Shown in pieces: positions 13,001 through 24,000 of a DNA stretch of 64,000 bases. Under the pieces are notes generated by a model. It saw only the letters and a program-made list of their open reading frames with translations. It was not told the origin of the DNA and did no database searches. Position numbers and translations under genes: made by a program. This DNA is from Paragordius varius (taxonomy: Eukaryota; Nematomorpha), in assembly GCA_964247055.1 (NCBI GenBank), contig OZ176052.1:930001-994000 (forward strand). Direction: 5' to 3'. How positions within the stretch are numbered: the first letter of the stretch is position 1; each line of letters starts with the position of its first letter.

Positions 13001-14063
13001 TCCATGTTTTTAGGCGTACGTACATCCAATGTGTTCAATACTTACATTTGCCTTTATGTTGCCTTGTTTGGAGCTATCATTTCAAAACTAACCATTCTGT
13101 TGGTGGTGGCGCATATGACACGAAGTGAATTAGCTATGACTGATTCTATCTTCTTGGGTCCAGCTCTATTAGCCCTAAATCAATATTATGATAGGTAACT
13201 TTTAGTATAGATGATTTACACTTTTTAGTTAGGGGGGATTTAAAAAGGTTTTAAGAAGAGTGGTTGGTTAGATTATATTGTATAAATTTAAAGTTTAGAG
13301 TGTTTAAACCTAAACTAAACTAAGTAAGGGGTTTATAATTTTAATAAGGGAGATTCATTAAAAGAGTTGGCACTTTTTGATGATTATCTTAGATCTAGAC
13401 CTATAATATGACAGGTTACTTATGATTTTAAAATTTTTTTAATTTGACTGAGAGTAAATTATGTATTTCAACGGTTCAATTTTTTTACATATTTATATAT
13501 TGAAAAAAAATTTAAATAAATTTTTTTTATTGTTAAGTTAGCTTTAATTTATCACGCTATATATTTATTTAGTTTTATAAATATTTTTATTTGTTAAAAA
13601 CGCACTTTTATAAATTAATTTGAATTCTTAGAGCTATTTTTAAAGCTGTTTTTAGCCAAAAAATCAATTGTTTTTCAAATAATTTACGCCGATGTTTTCA
13701 TTGAAATACTAAAATAAAGTATCTAATAATTATCAATTTTTACTCTATAGATTTATCCCTGAAACTCTCATGTTATGGATAGCTTTTGCTTATGTTCTAT
13801 TTGATCTCCTATTGTACGTTACTAAGCTTTGTCGAGAAATTGCGTTTGCCCTTAAAATATCCATATTTACGATACCTTACAATAATAATAACCAAAAAGC
13901 AATGATCACAAATGCTACAAATACTAATCCAAAAATAAATTCTATTGAAACTTACAACAATATTTCCAAGAACAATGGCACATCTAAAACAAATTATTTC
14001 GCAGATTTTCAAAATAGCACAAATAACAACAATAATAATGGCAGTAGCCTTAAAATTAGATGA
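10098..14063 (+). CDS. CEPT1: Choline/ethanolamine phosphotransferase (CEPT1/CHPT1 type)
   Basis: Transfers phosphocholine or phosphoethanolamine from its CDP form to diacylglycerol, the last Kennedy-pathway step, in ER/Golgi membranes. Exons: 10098-10521, 11213-11590, 13014-13194 and 13751-14063 (introns 691, 1423 and 556 nt), giving 431 aa against 416 in human CEPT1. The start ATG follows an in-frame TAA 15 bases upstream. The CDP-alcohol phosphotransferase signature DG-x2-AR-x8-G-x3-D-x3-D is complete in exon 1 ([10 protein letters not shown], then GELFDHGCD). DHGCDS favours CEPT1/CHPT1 over the selenoprotein EPT1. Exon 2 has AHWQTYVSG and VIFTGG-like [16 protein letters not shown]; exon 3 has VVAHMTRSE and [11 protein letters not shown]. 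Several membrane helices are evident. The last about 70 residues are Asn/Ser/Thr-rich and not conserved. Introns 1 and 2 each carry a family B MITE close to the acceptor. Symbol given by family; choline versus ethanolamine preference cannot be read. Confidence 0.95.
10877..10901. repeat. (TA)n microsatellite in intron 1
   Basis: About 24 bases of alternating AT directly before the left end of the family B MITE in phosphotransferase intron 1. TA runs are natural targets for TA-specific insertion. Confidence 0.7.
10899..11160. mobile_element. MITE family B copy in phosphotransferase intron 1
   Basis: Left end TTTACAGTTCAAATTCACCC, right end GAATTGTAAATGGTATAT, with the common middle and inverted inner words. 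It ends about 50 bases before the exon 2 acceptor at 11211-11212, so this part of the intron sits directly against the 3' splice site. Confidence 0.8.
11751..12038. mobile_element. MITE family A, intact-ended copy in intron 2
   Basis: TA, then CAGTAAAAATTGAAATTATC at the left; inverse with TTTTTACTG then TA at the right; 288 bp including the TA pair. One of the best-ended copies in the window. It lies in phosphotransferase intron 2. Confidence 0.85.
12042..12075. mobile_element. hAT-type MITE terminus (family L), one end
   Basis: CAGGGGTGTCCAACATGCG starts four bases after the family A copy ends. It matches the termini of other hAT-like MITEs here (40210, 47370, 63857). No opposite end was found before the next element, so the copy looks truncated. 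Confidence 0.45.
12557..12984. mobile_element. MITE family B, longest copy, in intron 2
   Basis: Ends ATATACCATTTACATTTCAA and GAATTGTAAATGGTATAT are inverted repeats. The middle matches the other B copies. The right arm is enlarged by a short tandem repeat (separate entry). It ends about 30 bases before the exon 3 acceptor at 13012-13013. Confidence 0.85.
12783..12972. repeat. Minisatellite inside the family B MITE
   Basis: About eight to nine imperfect repeats of a roughly 20-base unit, AGGGTGAATTTGAATTGTTC, with small internal deletions. The unit is the subterminal word of family B, so the array grew inside the element. The Ser/Asn-rich minus-strand ORF here is a by-product. Confidence 0.85.
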
Positions 14064-14481
14064 TATATATCTCACAAATCATAAAATAGATTGTGACCAT
14101 TTTTTTTCACTTATATGGCGTGAAATTAATAAAAAGATTTCTTTAAACATAGAATAGATATAATTTCTAGCGTTAATTTTTGTTTAAAATTCAAATTTCG
14201 CTTTGTAAGTAACTGGTAATAAAAGTGATATACACGTTGCAAACATAATAATTTTAGTAAATATATTTATATTTTTTTTGAAATCAAATACCCGAAATTT
14301 ATTGAAAGAGGTTTAAAAAATCATACACAACACATATATAAATATATATATTTACATTTCGTGTCATTTTTCATGTATAAATAATACAATAAATTATATT
14401 ATTTGAATTAAAATTTAGTTTAATATTGTTATTAGGTGATATTTGCCAGTTTTGACTAAATAAGGAAAAATTTCAGTTTAT
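14064..14481. other. Convergent 3' flank of phosphotransferase and NF-YC genes
   Basis: The two genes end 494 bp apart on opposite strands. AATAAA-like words occur at 14386 (+) and at 14482 (-). Nothing else is recognised. Confidence 0.45.
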
Positions 14482-14487
14482 TTTATT
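14482..14487 (-). promoter_or_regulatory. Poly(A) signal for NF-YC
   Basis: AATAAA on the minus strand, 70 bases past the NF-YC stop; a second overlapping AATAAA follows at once. Spacing is typical, but the word is frequent by chance here. Confidence 0.5.
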
Positions 14488-14556
14488 GGGAATGTGATAA
14501 TAAATTCTTTGTTTTTTGCGGGATATGTTTTGGTTGATAACTATATAAATAAAAGT

Positions 14557-16610
14557 CTAAATTGATTCTGTTCTTTGTTTTTGGTGTTGCTGATTTGCCC
14601 TAATAAGAGTTTCCAATTGTTCTTGTGTTATTTGTAGGACGTGTGGGGTCGGAGTAGATGGGTTATTTTTAGTGAGATGCTGTGTTGCAGCATTTATTTT
14701 ACCTAGTTTAATAATTTTGGGCGGCGGGACAAGTTTATTTAGTGTTAAAGGCTGTGCATTAGGAGGAGAAATATTATTTTTATTAAAGTATATAATTTTA
14801 TTGTTTCCAACCGATGGATTTATCTTCGACAAAAAAGTATTATTATTGCTATTATTGTTACTTATATTTTGGTTGAGCAGCTTATCATTTATCGTAATGA
14901 TTTGTGAAGTAGTAGAATTAGTATTATTTAAAATTGGATTGTAGTTACAAATTGTTTTAGTATTGTTTCGCAATACTAACGACTGCGAGGAAGTCGAAGC
15001 CCCATTTTTAACGTAGTTTAAGATTTTATTATTGGCAATAACCAAATTTTGACTTTTTGTCCCAATTAAGTTACTGCGATTGGCTTCATTTAGTTTAAAT
15101 CGTAAAACGTTTGGAGTGGTATTATGATTTAGAATGAAATTTGCCTCTTGATTAATTCCAATACAACTTCCTAACAAAGAGACAACATTAGCTGATGAAT
15201 TATTATCGTTAAGATTAGAGGTATTTGTGGATGTAAAGGTTTGATCATTATTAGCATTAAAATTGTCAGTGTTGTTTATATTGTCGTTTAAATTATTATG
15301 TGATGTTGGTCGGTTATTTTCGGTAATGACCGTATTTAATGGCCCGATCGATTCGTCATAAGTCTAATACAACGAAAAATTATACATTTAAATTTTTGAT
15401 AAAAATTAAGTGTTGTACAATTATAATGATTTCCTTGCATTTTTCATCTTACTGTAAATTAATGATTGTGCAAAAATATAGTAAAGCTGGATTAAAATAG
15501 TTTGTAATAGAGAAAAAAATGCGTCGTTTAACTATTCTTTAAAACCCTTTTGGGACTCATAATAATTATCTCTAAAATTGCACTTTCGCGTAATAAAAAC
15601 AAATACAAAAGTTTTATTTATGCATTAAATGTTTTATGGTTTATAATTTGAGGACAACCCAATATATCGATAATCCAAAAAAGAGTAATATATTATACTC
15701 GTTTCATGGCGGAACGATGTTCATCTCTGGGAATAATATCAACTAAGAAATCGAATTGATCACAACGACACGCAGCCAGAGCTACATCACTTTTCTATAA
15801 TTTAATTAATTTTACACATAAATGTATTGATTAAAATCAATCAAATTGAAATTGATATGTAATAGTCTTTTTTAAAATCAAATTTGTATTTACTAAAGGA
15901 TTTATTTGGTATATTAAAAAGTGTTACAAGATTACCCCCAAAAAAGTTATGCAAAAGACAAAACAAAAAATCATTTTCCATATAGTATTTAAAATTGAAA
16001 AATAACGATAAGAAGAAAAAAACCATAGTTAATTAAAATAATTTGCAGTTTTTACTGTCATTATTTTGTTTTTTACAATTCAAAGACGCAAAAAATGCTC
16101 GATACAAATTAGCATAAATAATGTCTCTAACAATTTCAATTTTTTCAAATTTATCTATATTATTTGCTGTTATCTACTACTTTATCCAAAAATTAAGTTA
16201 ATTATAAATATATTTTAAAAGGTAACTTGTAAAGTTCGGCGTTTATACGCTTCCGTGACCCACCAAGCTCTCATAGTTAATTCACTGATAAAAATTTCGG
16301 CAGCTTTTGCAAAAAGAATGGGCACTTCACCACTTATCATCTTAAAAAAATTATGATTTTATAAACTTTGACATCTTCATCAAGTTTCATAATTTTTTTA
16401 ATTCTCGCCAGTGGTAAATCTTGAAGTCTTAATTCACGCTAAAATAAAATAGTTTAAGCATCTTTGCAATCTCAACAAATCAAAAAAAGTTTAATGGAAT
16501 TAAACCATATTGGTGTTCTCGATTATTTCCATCTGCTTTTTCCAAAATTTATCCAATATTTTTTGTTGGTTCTTTGGATCCAATGTGATTGGATAACCAG
16601 TCAAATCCAT
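14557..16610 (-). CDS. NFYC: Nuclear transcription factor Y subunit gamma (NF-YC)
   Basis: Histone-fold subunit that pairs with NF-YB; with NF-YA the trimer binds CCAAT boxes. Exons on the minus strand: 16610-16506, 16438-16367, 16340-16227, 15794-15699 and 15363-14557, all joined in phase 0, 397 aa. The core is unmistakable: [22 protein letters not shown] and [15 protein letters not shown], closely following the human protein without gaps across joins. The N-terminus is short, with the family FW-K helix ([14 protein letters not shown]). The 269-codon last exon is Asn/Thr/Ser/Gln-rich, in the position of the glutamine-rich activation domain of vertebrates. Intron 2 is only 26 nt (16341-16366). 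The start ATG is the first in frame; a stop lies upstream. It faces the phosphomevalonate kinase start 38 bp away. Confidence 0.95.
16341..16366 (-). other. 26-nt intron in NF-YC
   Basis: GT...AG on the minus strand between the codons for K (DEDVK) and M (MISGEVP). Removing it restores the family alignment exactly. Reading through meets a stop and shifts frame, since 26 is not a multiple of three. Confidence 0.85.
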
Positions 16611-16648
16611 TTCGATGCACGCACTAAATCCGATGTTTTTGAAACGGC
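16611..16648. promoter_or_regulatory. 38-bp bidirectional promoter/5' region, NF-YC and PMVK
   Basis: Only 38 bp separate the NF-YC ATG (minus, 16610) from the PMVK ATG (plus, 16649). Both starts are the best supported: NF-YC has its family N-terminal helix soon after, and PMVK begins six residues before the conserved ILLISGKRK strand. Core promoters must lie here or inside the opposite gene, so the 5' ends probably overlap. No TATA box is evident in the 38 bp. Confidence 0.6.
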
Positions 16649-17782
16649 ATGGTTCAAAACCAAGGAGTAATTTTGTTAATTAGTGGAAAGCGTAAATGTG
16701 GAAAAGATTATGTGGCAAATAAAATTTTAAAACAGTAATATACCCTATTAATTAATTTAGTTTTGGGTTAAATAATTCATGCATTTTACAATTATCAGCT
16801 CCGCTAAAATACGAATATTCTAAAGTATAATGGCTTTATATTTAAGATTTATACATTAGATTACGATAAGTTGCTGGATTCAACTGACTACAAGGAGCAA
16901 TATAGGCGAGATATGATTATATTTGGTCAAGAAAAACGAAAACTCAATGGTCCAATATTTTGTAGATTAATTCTTGAAAACGAATACAAGGATAATGAAA
17001 TGATTAAACGACAAAATTCAATTACCGAATATCCACTTTGGATAATTTCTGATTTAAGATATCTTATTGATTTAAATTATTTTGAAACTCAATTTTCGCC
17101 TCGTAAAGTTATAAAAATTCGGATTGAATCAGATCCTAAAATCCGACAAGACAGAAATTGGATTTATACTTTGGGTAGATGCTATTTAATTTAATATATG
17201 TTTTCAACTACTCTATGATTTTTTTATATTTTTATTAATTTCCCAATGTTAATTTAAAAAATTCTTTTTTTGTAATATATTTATTAAAATGATTTACGCT
17301 TACTCTATTAAGTTATAAAAGAAATATAGAATTAATTTAATTACCATTAAATTATTTTACAAATATGCCATTGGACGTTATCATATTTTTTAAACCGAAT
17401 GCTTGGCAAGATTATAAGATTTGAGTTTACAATTATAATTTATCGTCAATCGTCTTCAATAAAATAGATAATAATCAATTATAATTTTAGCTTACATTAA
17501 TATGTAAAATAATTTGGTTTTATCTATTGATTGTAATATAACTGTTAAAATTCCCTAAAAAATTAAATATAATTTAATAGACTCATAATTTATAGTTAAA
17601 TAGCCTTTAATTTATAAATTTCAATAAATTTAATTTGTATTTTAGGTGTCGATGATAATGCAAGTGAATGCGAACTAGATAATTATAATAATTGGGATTT
17701 TATAATACAAAACAATACAGCAACCGAATTGGATTCAAACCTAAGGGAATTAATAACTGTGTTGGAAAATTATTTAAAATAA
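16649..17782 (+). CDS. PMVK: Phosphomevalonate kinase, animal type
   Basis: Phosphorylates mevalonate 5-phosphate to the diphosphate in the mevalonate pathway. Exons: 16649-16734, 16761-16824, 16847-17174 and 17646-17782, giving 204 aa (human 192). The P-loop-like SGKRKCGKD is near residues 12-20. Exon 2 gives QLSAPLKYEYSK and exon 3 IYTLDYDKLLDSTDYKE, which aligns to human LSGPLK...LLDTSTYKE with no gap across the 22-nt intron. RRDMI, EKRK, FCR, PLWIISDLR and NWIYTLG follow, and GVDD-x-ASEC-x-LDN in exon 4. This is the metazoan enzyme, unrelated to ERG8. The C-terminus ends LENYLK, without the SRL-like tripeptide of human PMVK. Introns are 26, 22 and 471 nt. No peroxisomal or mitochondrial signal was seen, so cytosolic is likely. 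Confidence 0.96.
16735..16760 (+). other. 26-nt intron 1 of PMVK
   Basis: GTAATA donor and AATTTAG acceptor. The joined codon is CA|T (His). Without splicing, the frame runs into TAA three bases into the intron. Confidence 0.85.
16825..16846 (+). other. 22-nt intron 2 of PMVK
   Basis: Starts GTATAATGG and ends TTTAAG. It sits between the codons for EYSK and IYTLDYDK, phase 0. Its removal keeps the exact residue spacing of the human enzyme. Unspliced, GTA is followed by TAA and the frame is lost. Confidence 0.8.
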
Positions 17783-18091
17783 ATTATAAAAATACTAAAT
17801 TTATTTATGTATATTTGCATGTTTAAATATGATGCTACAAAAAAATGCATATCTAAAATTAAGTAGAATATTCATGATACAATATTAAATATGTAAGTAA
17901 AAATGCATCTGATATTACATTGTAAGATTCTGTACAGATGGGAAAACTTTATAATTGGTAAAAAATGCATATTTATAAAAATATAAAGTGGTTGGAAGAA
18001 CTGAATAATAAGATTATACTTATATATCATAACTAAATTTAATTGTTTAAATTTTATGATAAACTTTAAAGTTTTGTGAAAAATATTAATT
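17783..18091. other. Convergent 3' flank of PMVK and RhoGAP genes
   Basis: 309 bp between two converging stop codons. AATAAA overlaps the end of PMVK on the plus strand. No further feature recognised. Confidence 0.4.
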
Positions 18092-21000
18092 TTATACAGC
18101 ACTTTGTACATAAGTTGTTTCAGCCAAATAATATGTTGAATTGGCTTTTCTCAAATAGGATCCGTCAAAAACACGATGCGTAATTTTATTTGGTGGAGAC
18201 GTATTCTTATGTTGTGATATTTGATAAAAAGCATGCTTATTGTATTTGTGTGTATAGGGTGCATTTTGAGTAGCCAAGGATGGATAAGTTACAAAATTTT
18301 GGTATTTAAAATTATGCAACTTGGTAAATGGTTGTGTTCCCTGTGCATAATCATGGGTCCAAGATATTTTATGTGGTCTATGGCATGATGTAGAATTTAT
18401 ATGCTGTATATGTATTTGGGTTGGAGATTGTAATGGCATATTATTTTGTTGAACGGATACTCTGGATAAGTTTTTATAATCTTGTAAATTATTTGAGTGT
18501 TCAGTTAATATATATTTAGTCGAATGGTGAGGAATGGATAATGGTCTTGGTACGAATTTGTCGGGACAATGCTCATGAACCGTGTGTCTTCGAACAACTT
18601 TTTTCCGCTTAATCGCATTTTTGACATAATGATCTTTAGTATGTGCGTTATGTTTGCAATATGATTTTGCCAATAAATTTGTTTGGTTATTTTTGTTATT
18701 AATCGATACAGAGCAGCGGTTTTCTTCATTTTTCTTATCCTCGGTGTATGTTCGTTTTTGGTTTAACATAGTATTGGTGTAAGATATATAAGGCGGATAA
18801 TGTTTTAAATGTTGAGTGATGTGACCTGTGGCATCTATAAATGCATCAGGAAACTTTTTGGGCAAACTCGTTTTATATGTTTTAGGGTATTCGGCATCAC
18901 TGATATCTGCTTCTCGCCCACTCGATGCACCCTTCTCATCACTGTCAATTCTCATGTTACTGAACACGTAACATGGGCTTTGACGCTGATTTAAAGAGCT
19001 CATCAAGTTAACTGTCTCATCATATTTACGCAAAGGTTTGGCATAACCATTAAATGGTTTTACATTATTGGTGGCTTTTATATGCGCAGAATGATTAGCA
19101 ACATATCTGGGCTCGTATAATGTTACATGTGGTGAATATATATTCCTTTTCTTGCACGCATTAATGGGTCCTCCGGTGGATGAGTTTGGATTATTACATG
19201 TTATATGATATTTTGTGGTATGTGGCCTGACCACATCCATATCTTCCAAGCTGTAAAGAGTCCCAGAAAACCCGCTATCATCTTCAAACCCATCATAATA
19301 CTTGGCATTTGTCGTGTAATAATTGATATTATTGACATTATTTAGAGTTGCATGTGATTGGGCCATACAATGAGTATTGGCATATGTAGGTACGGAATAA
19401 TTCATGTCGGATCTTTGCGTTTGAAATGAATATTTGTCCGTTGTTGGAGTTAATGTAAGTAACTCTTGATTATTTTTGGTTAAAGAGTTATTAACCGTTA
19501 TTGAATTGGCATCATCAAAAAACCAAGGATACTAAAAAAAATTAAAGAAGGTTATAATTTGGTAAATGGTGGATGTAAAATTAAAATGATATCTTACATG
19601 TGTAATTAAGAGCTCAACAATTTTGCACTGATCTGGCATATCTTTTATGAAATTTAAGCTGTTTAAAGTTGTGGTATCAATAGTGTCCCCGTTGACCACT
19701 GTATTGTGTATGTGCATAGGATAACTAAAATTTTTGTTGATATCCATGTTCGATTTAATCGTCTTTTTGTCGTTCAAAGTATTGTTGTTTCGATTTTTAT
19801 TGTTTTTGGAATCATTCAGGTTTAAACCATTTCCAAGATTGTGCCCATTTTTATTGTTGGTGGTTGTGTATCGTACAATTGTTGGACCAAATATAATTGC
19901 TAAATTTTTTGCATTCATTTTGTTTTGGGAAGCGTATTGCGTAACAAGATTCAAATGTTTCATCACATATTTGAGCGTATGGTAATGATGCACCGGTAAA
20001 ATATGAACCTATAATTATAAAAATAAAAAGGTAATCTTATATGGAATAAATCAGGAGAGCTGGAAAATAAGGAATTCTTTTTCGAAATCGTTTTGGAACC
20101 GAAAATCAAATGTAAACTAATTTACAAATATTGTGTTTGCTATTTAATTTATATAAAACTTGTTTTTTAAAAAAAGATCCATGATTTTGGCTTAGTATGC
20201 GTATTTTGCATCAAATTATTTGGTTGGATGTAAAATTATGACGAAATGTAAAATGGCCTACACTATCAAAAAACAATATACCATAGCCCTACACATAACC
20301 ATTTTAACGAAATAAATCAAACTTATGTCTAACACAAACTGATGTAATAAACCTATTTTACTAAGGGATAAACTAAAGAGTGTAAATATCATACAAATAT
20401 TTTGAGTATTTGTAATCGTTCTTCGCGTGAATGGAGACGATTGGCTTCTATAATACAATGGTAGAGATCAGATGGGATCAGGGGATCCTTCAATCTTCTC
20501 AGGTAAGTTTTTAAAACACTGGCAATCTAAAATTGATTCAACATATATACAAAAACAATGGTAAAATTAGGCATTTTAAAAAACGAGAAAGCCTTTTTAA
20601 TTATTTAGCTTAATCCAAATAATGTGGAATGGAAAAAACATTGAAAACAAAATTATATTAGGACTCAAAATATTGAAACTATATCATAGTTTAAGCTTTT
20701 TGGGACAACAATTTTAGTTTTAGTAAGTATGATCTTGGCTTTTTTACGTTAATTTTTACATTAAAAACGGAAAAAGCAAAAAATGATCAAACTTTATAAA
20801 AATTTTATGCACCAATATTAAGGTCTGTTTAACCAATAAAAAATCTCTTTATAATTAACTTACAACATTAACGTCTCGCCATTTCTCACATATATCCTCT
20901 TTGGCATTGGCTAAAATTGAATTGTCCAGATTTTTTTCCGCCTTATAAATTTTTTCAGTATCTGAAGATAGCAAAATATTTTTGTCCATTTTCCATGCCT

Positions 21001-24000
21001 TTTCAATCTCATGAAATTTTGTACGCATCATTTCATATTCTAATAATGAAATAGGGTGTTAAATATAAAGCAACTTGCTTAATAAAAAATTGTTCAATTA
21101 ATTTTATATATGATAGATAGATAGGTAGATAAATATAGGGCTATAAAAAAATTTTGAGGTTCCTTATTAAAAAATAGTCAATAATCGTACTTAACATTGT
21201 CATAAACAGTTTAAAAGACATATGTTAGTGCTTTACGTTGAGATATATTATATACCAAATTTAAAATCATTAAATAATTTTTTAGGTTAAAAATATACCA
21301 AAAAAACCATTTTAAAACTATATAATATGAATAAATTTTTTATTCTTACGTATTAATTAAAACCTTTCTGATAATTTTCCAATAACATGCAATTTGGCAT
21401 GGAGGATGCCTTAATAGAATTATGATGTAGTTTAGAATTATTTTTAGCATTACGATTGTCATCATTTTGGGGACAATCCACATTCTTATTATTATTATCT
21501 GTGTTGGTCTTATGGCCATATAGTAAGGCCAATATTTGACTGATAGCTATACTGTTTCCAGGAATCCTGTATAGACCCGTTTGATGTAAACCTTAAAATT
21601 TAATTATATATAAATTATATTTATACAAATTAGATATACATTGTGAGTAAGTATACATTGCTAGAAACTTATTAATTATTGCCAAATAGCATATACAACA
21701 AAGGGGGCAGTATTATTGGCTAATAATAGTAAAATGGGAAAAAAATAACTATAAGCCAATAATAATTCCCTTTGCTGTATATACTATTTGGAAATAATCA
21801 AAAACTTTCTAGCAATGTATACTACTTGCTCATACTGTTTAAGCTTGTATGAAAATATACATAATCCATAGAATATATCTTCTCTATGAAATTTCTATTT
21901 ACTATATAACTTATTTTAACTCTGAATCTTAGTTGTTGGGATTAAAAGAGTAATCATAAAAAATAGAAATACATTTAAAATTTTGAAAAAGACAATTTTA
22001 AGAATATGTAATATAAACACCTCCAAGATGTTCAATCATTTTAATACAAGAGGACACAATAGCTGGAACTAATGGACTTGATCCATCACAGATCTTAGAA
22101 GGTATCGAATCTTCTAAAGTGTAATGTCCGTTAAAAGTATGTTCTCCGCTTTTATGAATCACATCAACATCTGTGCATAGTCAAACAAATAATATTTGTG
22201 GTAAAGAAATGAATATTGGGAGTAAAAATTAATATTAGTGAAAATAAAAAAGAAAGAAAGGGCCATAGTGCACGAGCAAGCATTACCATACCCATTAAAT
22301 AATAATTATTTTTTACTATTAGTGAAAGAAAAAAGGGAAGGAAGGGCATTTATTGAGTGAGTATGTAATACCATATACTACTACGTAATATTATTTTCCT
22401 TCAAAAATAATTATTATTTGATGGGCATGAGGTAATGCTTACTCGTGCACCATGGCCCTTTGTTTCTTTTTTATTTTCACTAATATTCATTTTTTTACTC
22501 CTAATATTCTTTTATTTAATCCACTGTATGTAATTGTATTACAGTCATGTAGAATATTTTGCTAAAGATTTACTTTTTTTCGTTAATTGGATATTAATAT
22601 TTGGTAAAGAATATAAATACAATGAATATTATTTCATACTTATTGGACTATATTTGCTTTTACAGTAATAAAATTGAACGTAAAAATTCAAAGACAAATT
22701 TTTTTTTCAAAAACCAACCATACTTTTTCAAACCCTATATTATCCTATTAAAAACATTTTGTAACATTCGTAAAATATGCAAGTGATTATATTACCATAT
22801 ACATCTCTGTTCTATACTTTGGATTTTAAAACAAATGTATTATATTAAAAAAATCACGATATAAAAAGTATGGTTGTATTTTAAAAAATATAATTGCTTT
22901 TATTTATTTTGAATGATTAATCTTATACATTGTATTAACTCTTTCATAGGAAAACAAGGTTGATAAGTTAAATAAATGCAAATAGATTTGAAACGTCTAA
23001 AATTTTAGTTAGATTTTGATTGAAGAACTCAAAAAATTAATAGGCCTCTGAAAAATAAAAATTCGAAATACAAAAAGTAAACTATGAATGTTGTTGAGAA
23101 AAAAATACCTAAATCATCCGTTTTTGTCGTGTTTTTAGATGCAGCAACTATGGCATTATTTGGTTGAAGTATTATTGAATTTTGCAGATTAGATGATAAA
23201 TTTGCTATGGATGCCTGAAATTTTCGTAAGAGTTGTTGTGTTTTATGTTTTCCGTGTGAATAAGGGGTATTTGCATTTGTTTTCACATTATCGTGAGATT
23301 TAGGCGATAATGTTAACAATTTCCCAGTCAAATTTACGTCTGAAGTGGTATTTAAACCAGAATTCCAATTGTCGCCTTTAAACAATCTTGATGGCGACAA
23401 TTTTTTATCATAAATTTTTAGGGATTGTCTTGTTGTGCAATTTTGAAAAGCAAAGCCATCATTTTTTAGTTTATTTGAAGTGATTGAGGACATTGATGGT
23501 GAAGGAGACGAAGGTGACACCATAACATTTAATTGTGAATGTGATTGACTTAAATTATCACCACGGGCGGCTAGTAGTAACTTTTTACAGTTTAAAAATA
23601 TGCTCGTCGAATCAACCAATTGTCCCCCAACATTGTTTTCATGGTAATGATTATAAACGTGTTTAGCCAATATTTTTGGCATTGGTCCACGCGATACTAG
23701 GGGGCTGGTGACATCATTTGAAGGCGTCAAGATTGATGAAAATGATTTCTATATCGGACACGATGACAAGAAATATAAATTTAACTAAAAAAATGGTTAT
23801 TTCACAGGAAAAAAACTCATTCTAAGGGCGGGGAGCGCGAAAAGGAAATTTATTTAAACAATAAAACTAGAAATAAATTAAAGGATTTCGGGTGCGAAAA
23901 ATCTGGGTTTTTCAAGGATATGGAAAAAAATGTTTCAAAAAATGCAGATAAAGGATTTGATTGATTGGGATTTTCATATTATAATACATATATTTTAAAA

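Noticed and set aside
12850-13038. Ser/Asn-repeat minus-strand ORF
   Set aside because: Translation of the minisatellite within the family B MITE.
13809-14157. Two small ORFs overlapping phosphotransferase exon 4
   Set aside because: Shadow frames; exon 4 phase is fixed by the splice join and the family alignment.
16464-16670. 68-codon plus-strand ORF
   Set aside because: It is the antisense shadow of NF-YC exon 1 and its first intron; the PMVK frame starting at 16649 is different.
18505-18994. Short ORFs on both strands inside the RhoGAP last exon
   Set aside because: Out-of-frame or antisense to a 480-codon exon that joins cleanly to the RhoGAP domain.
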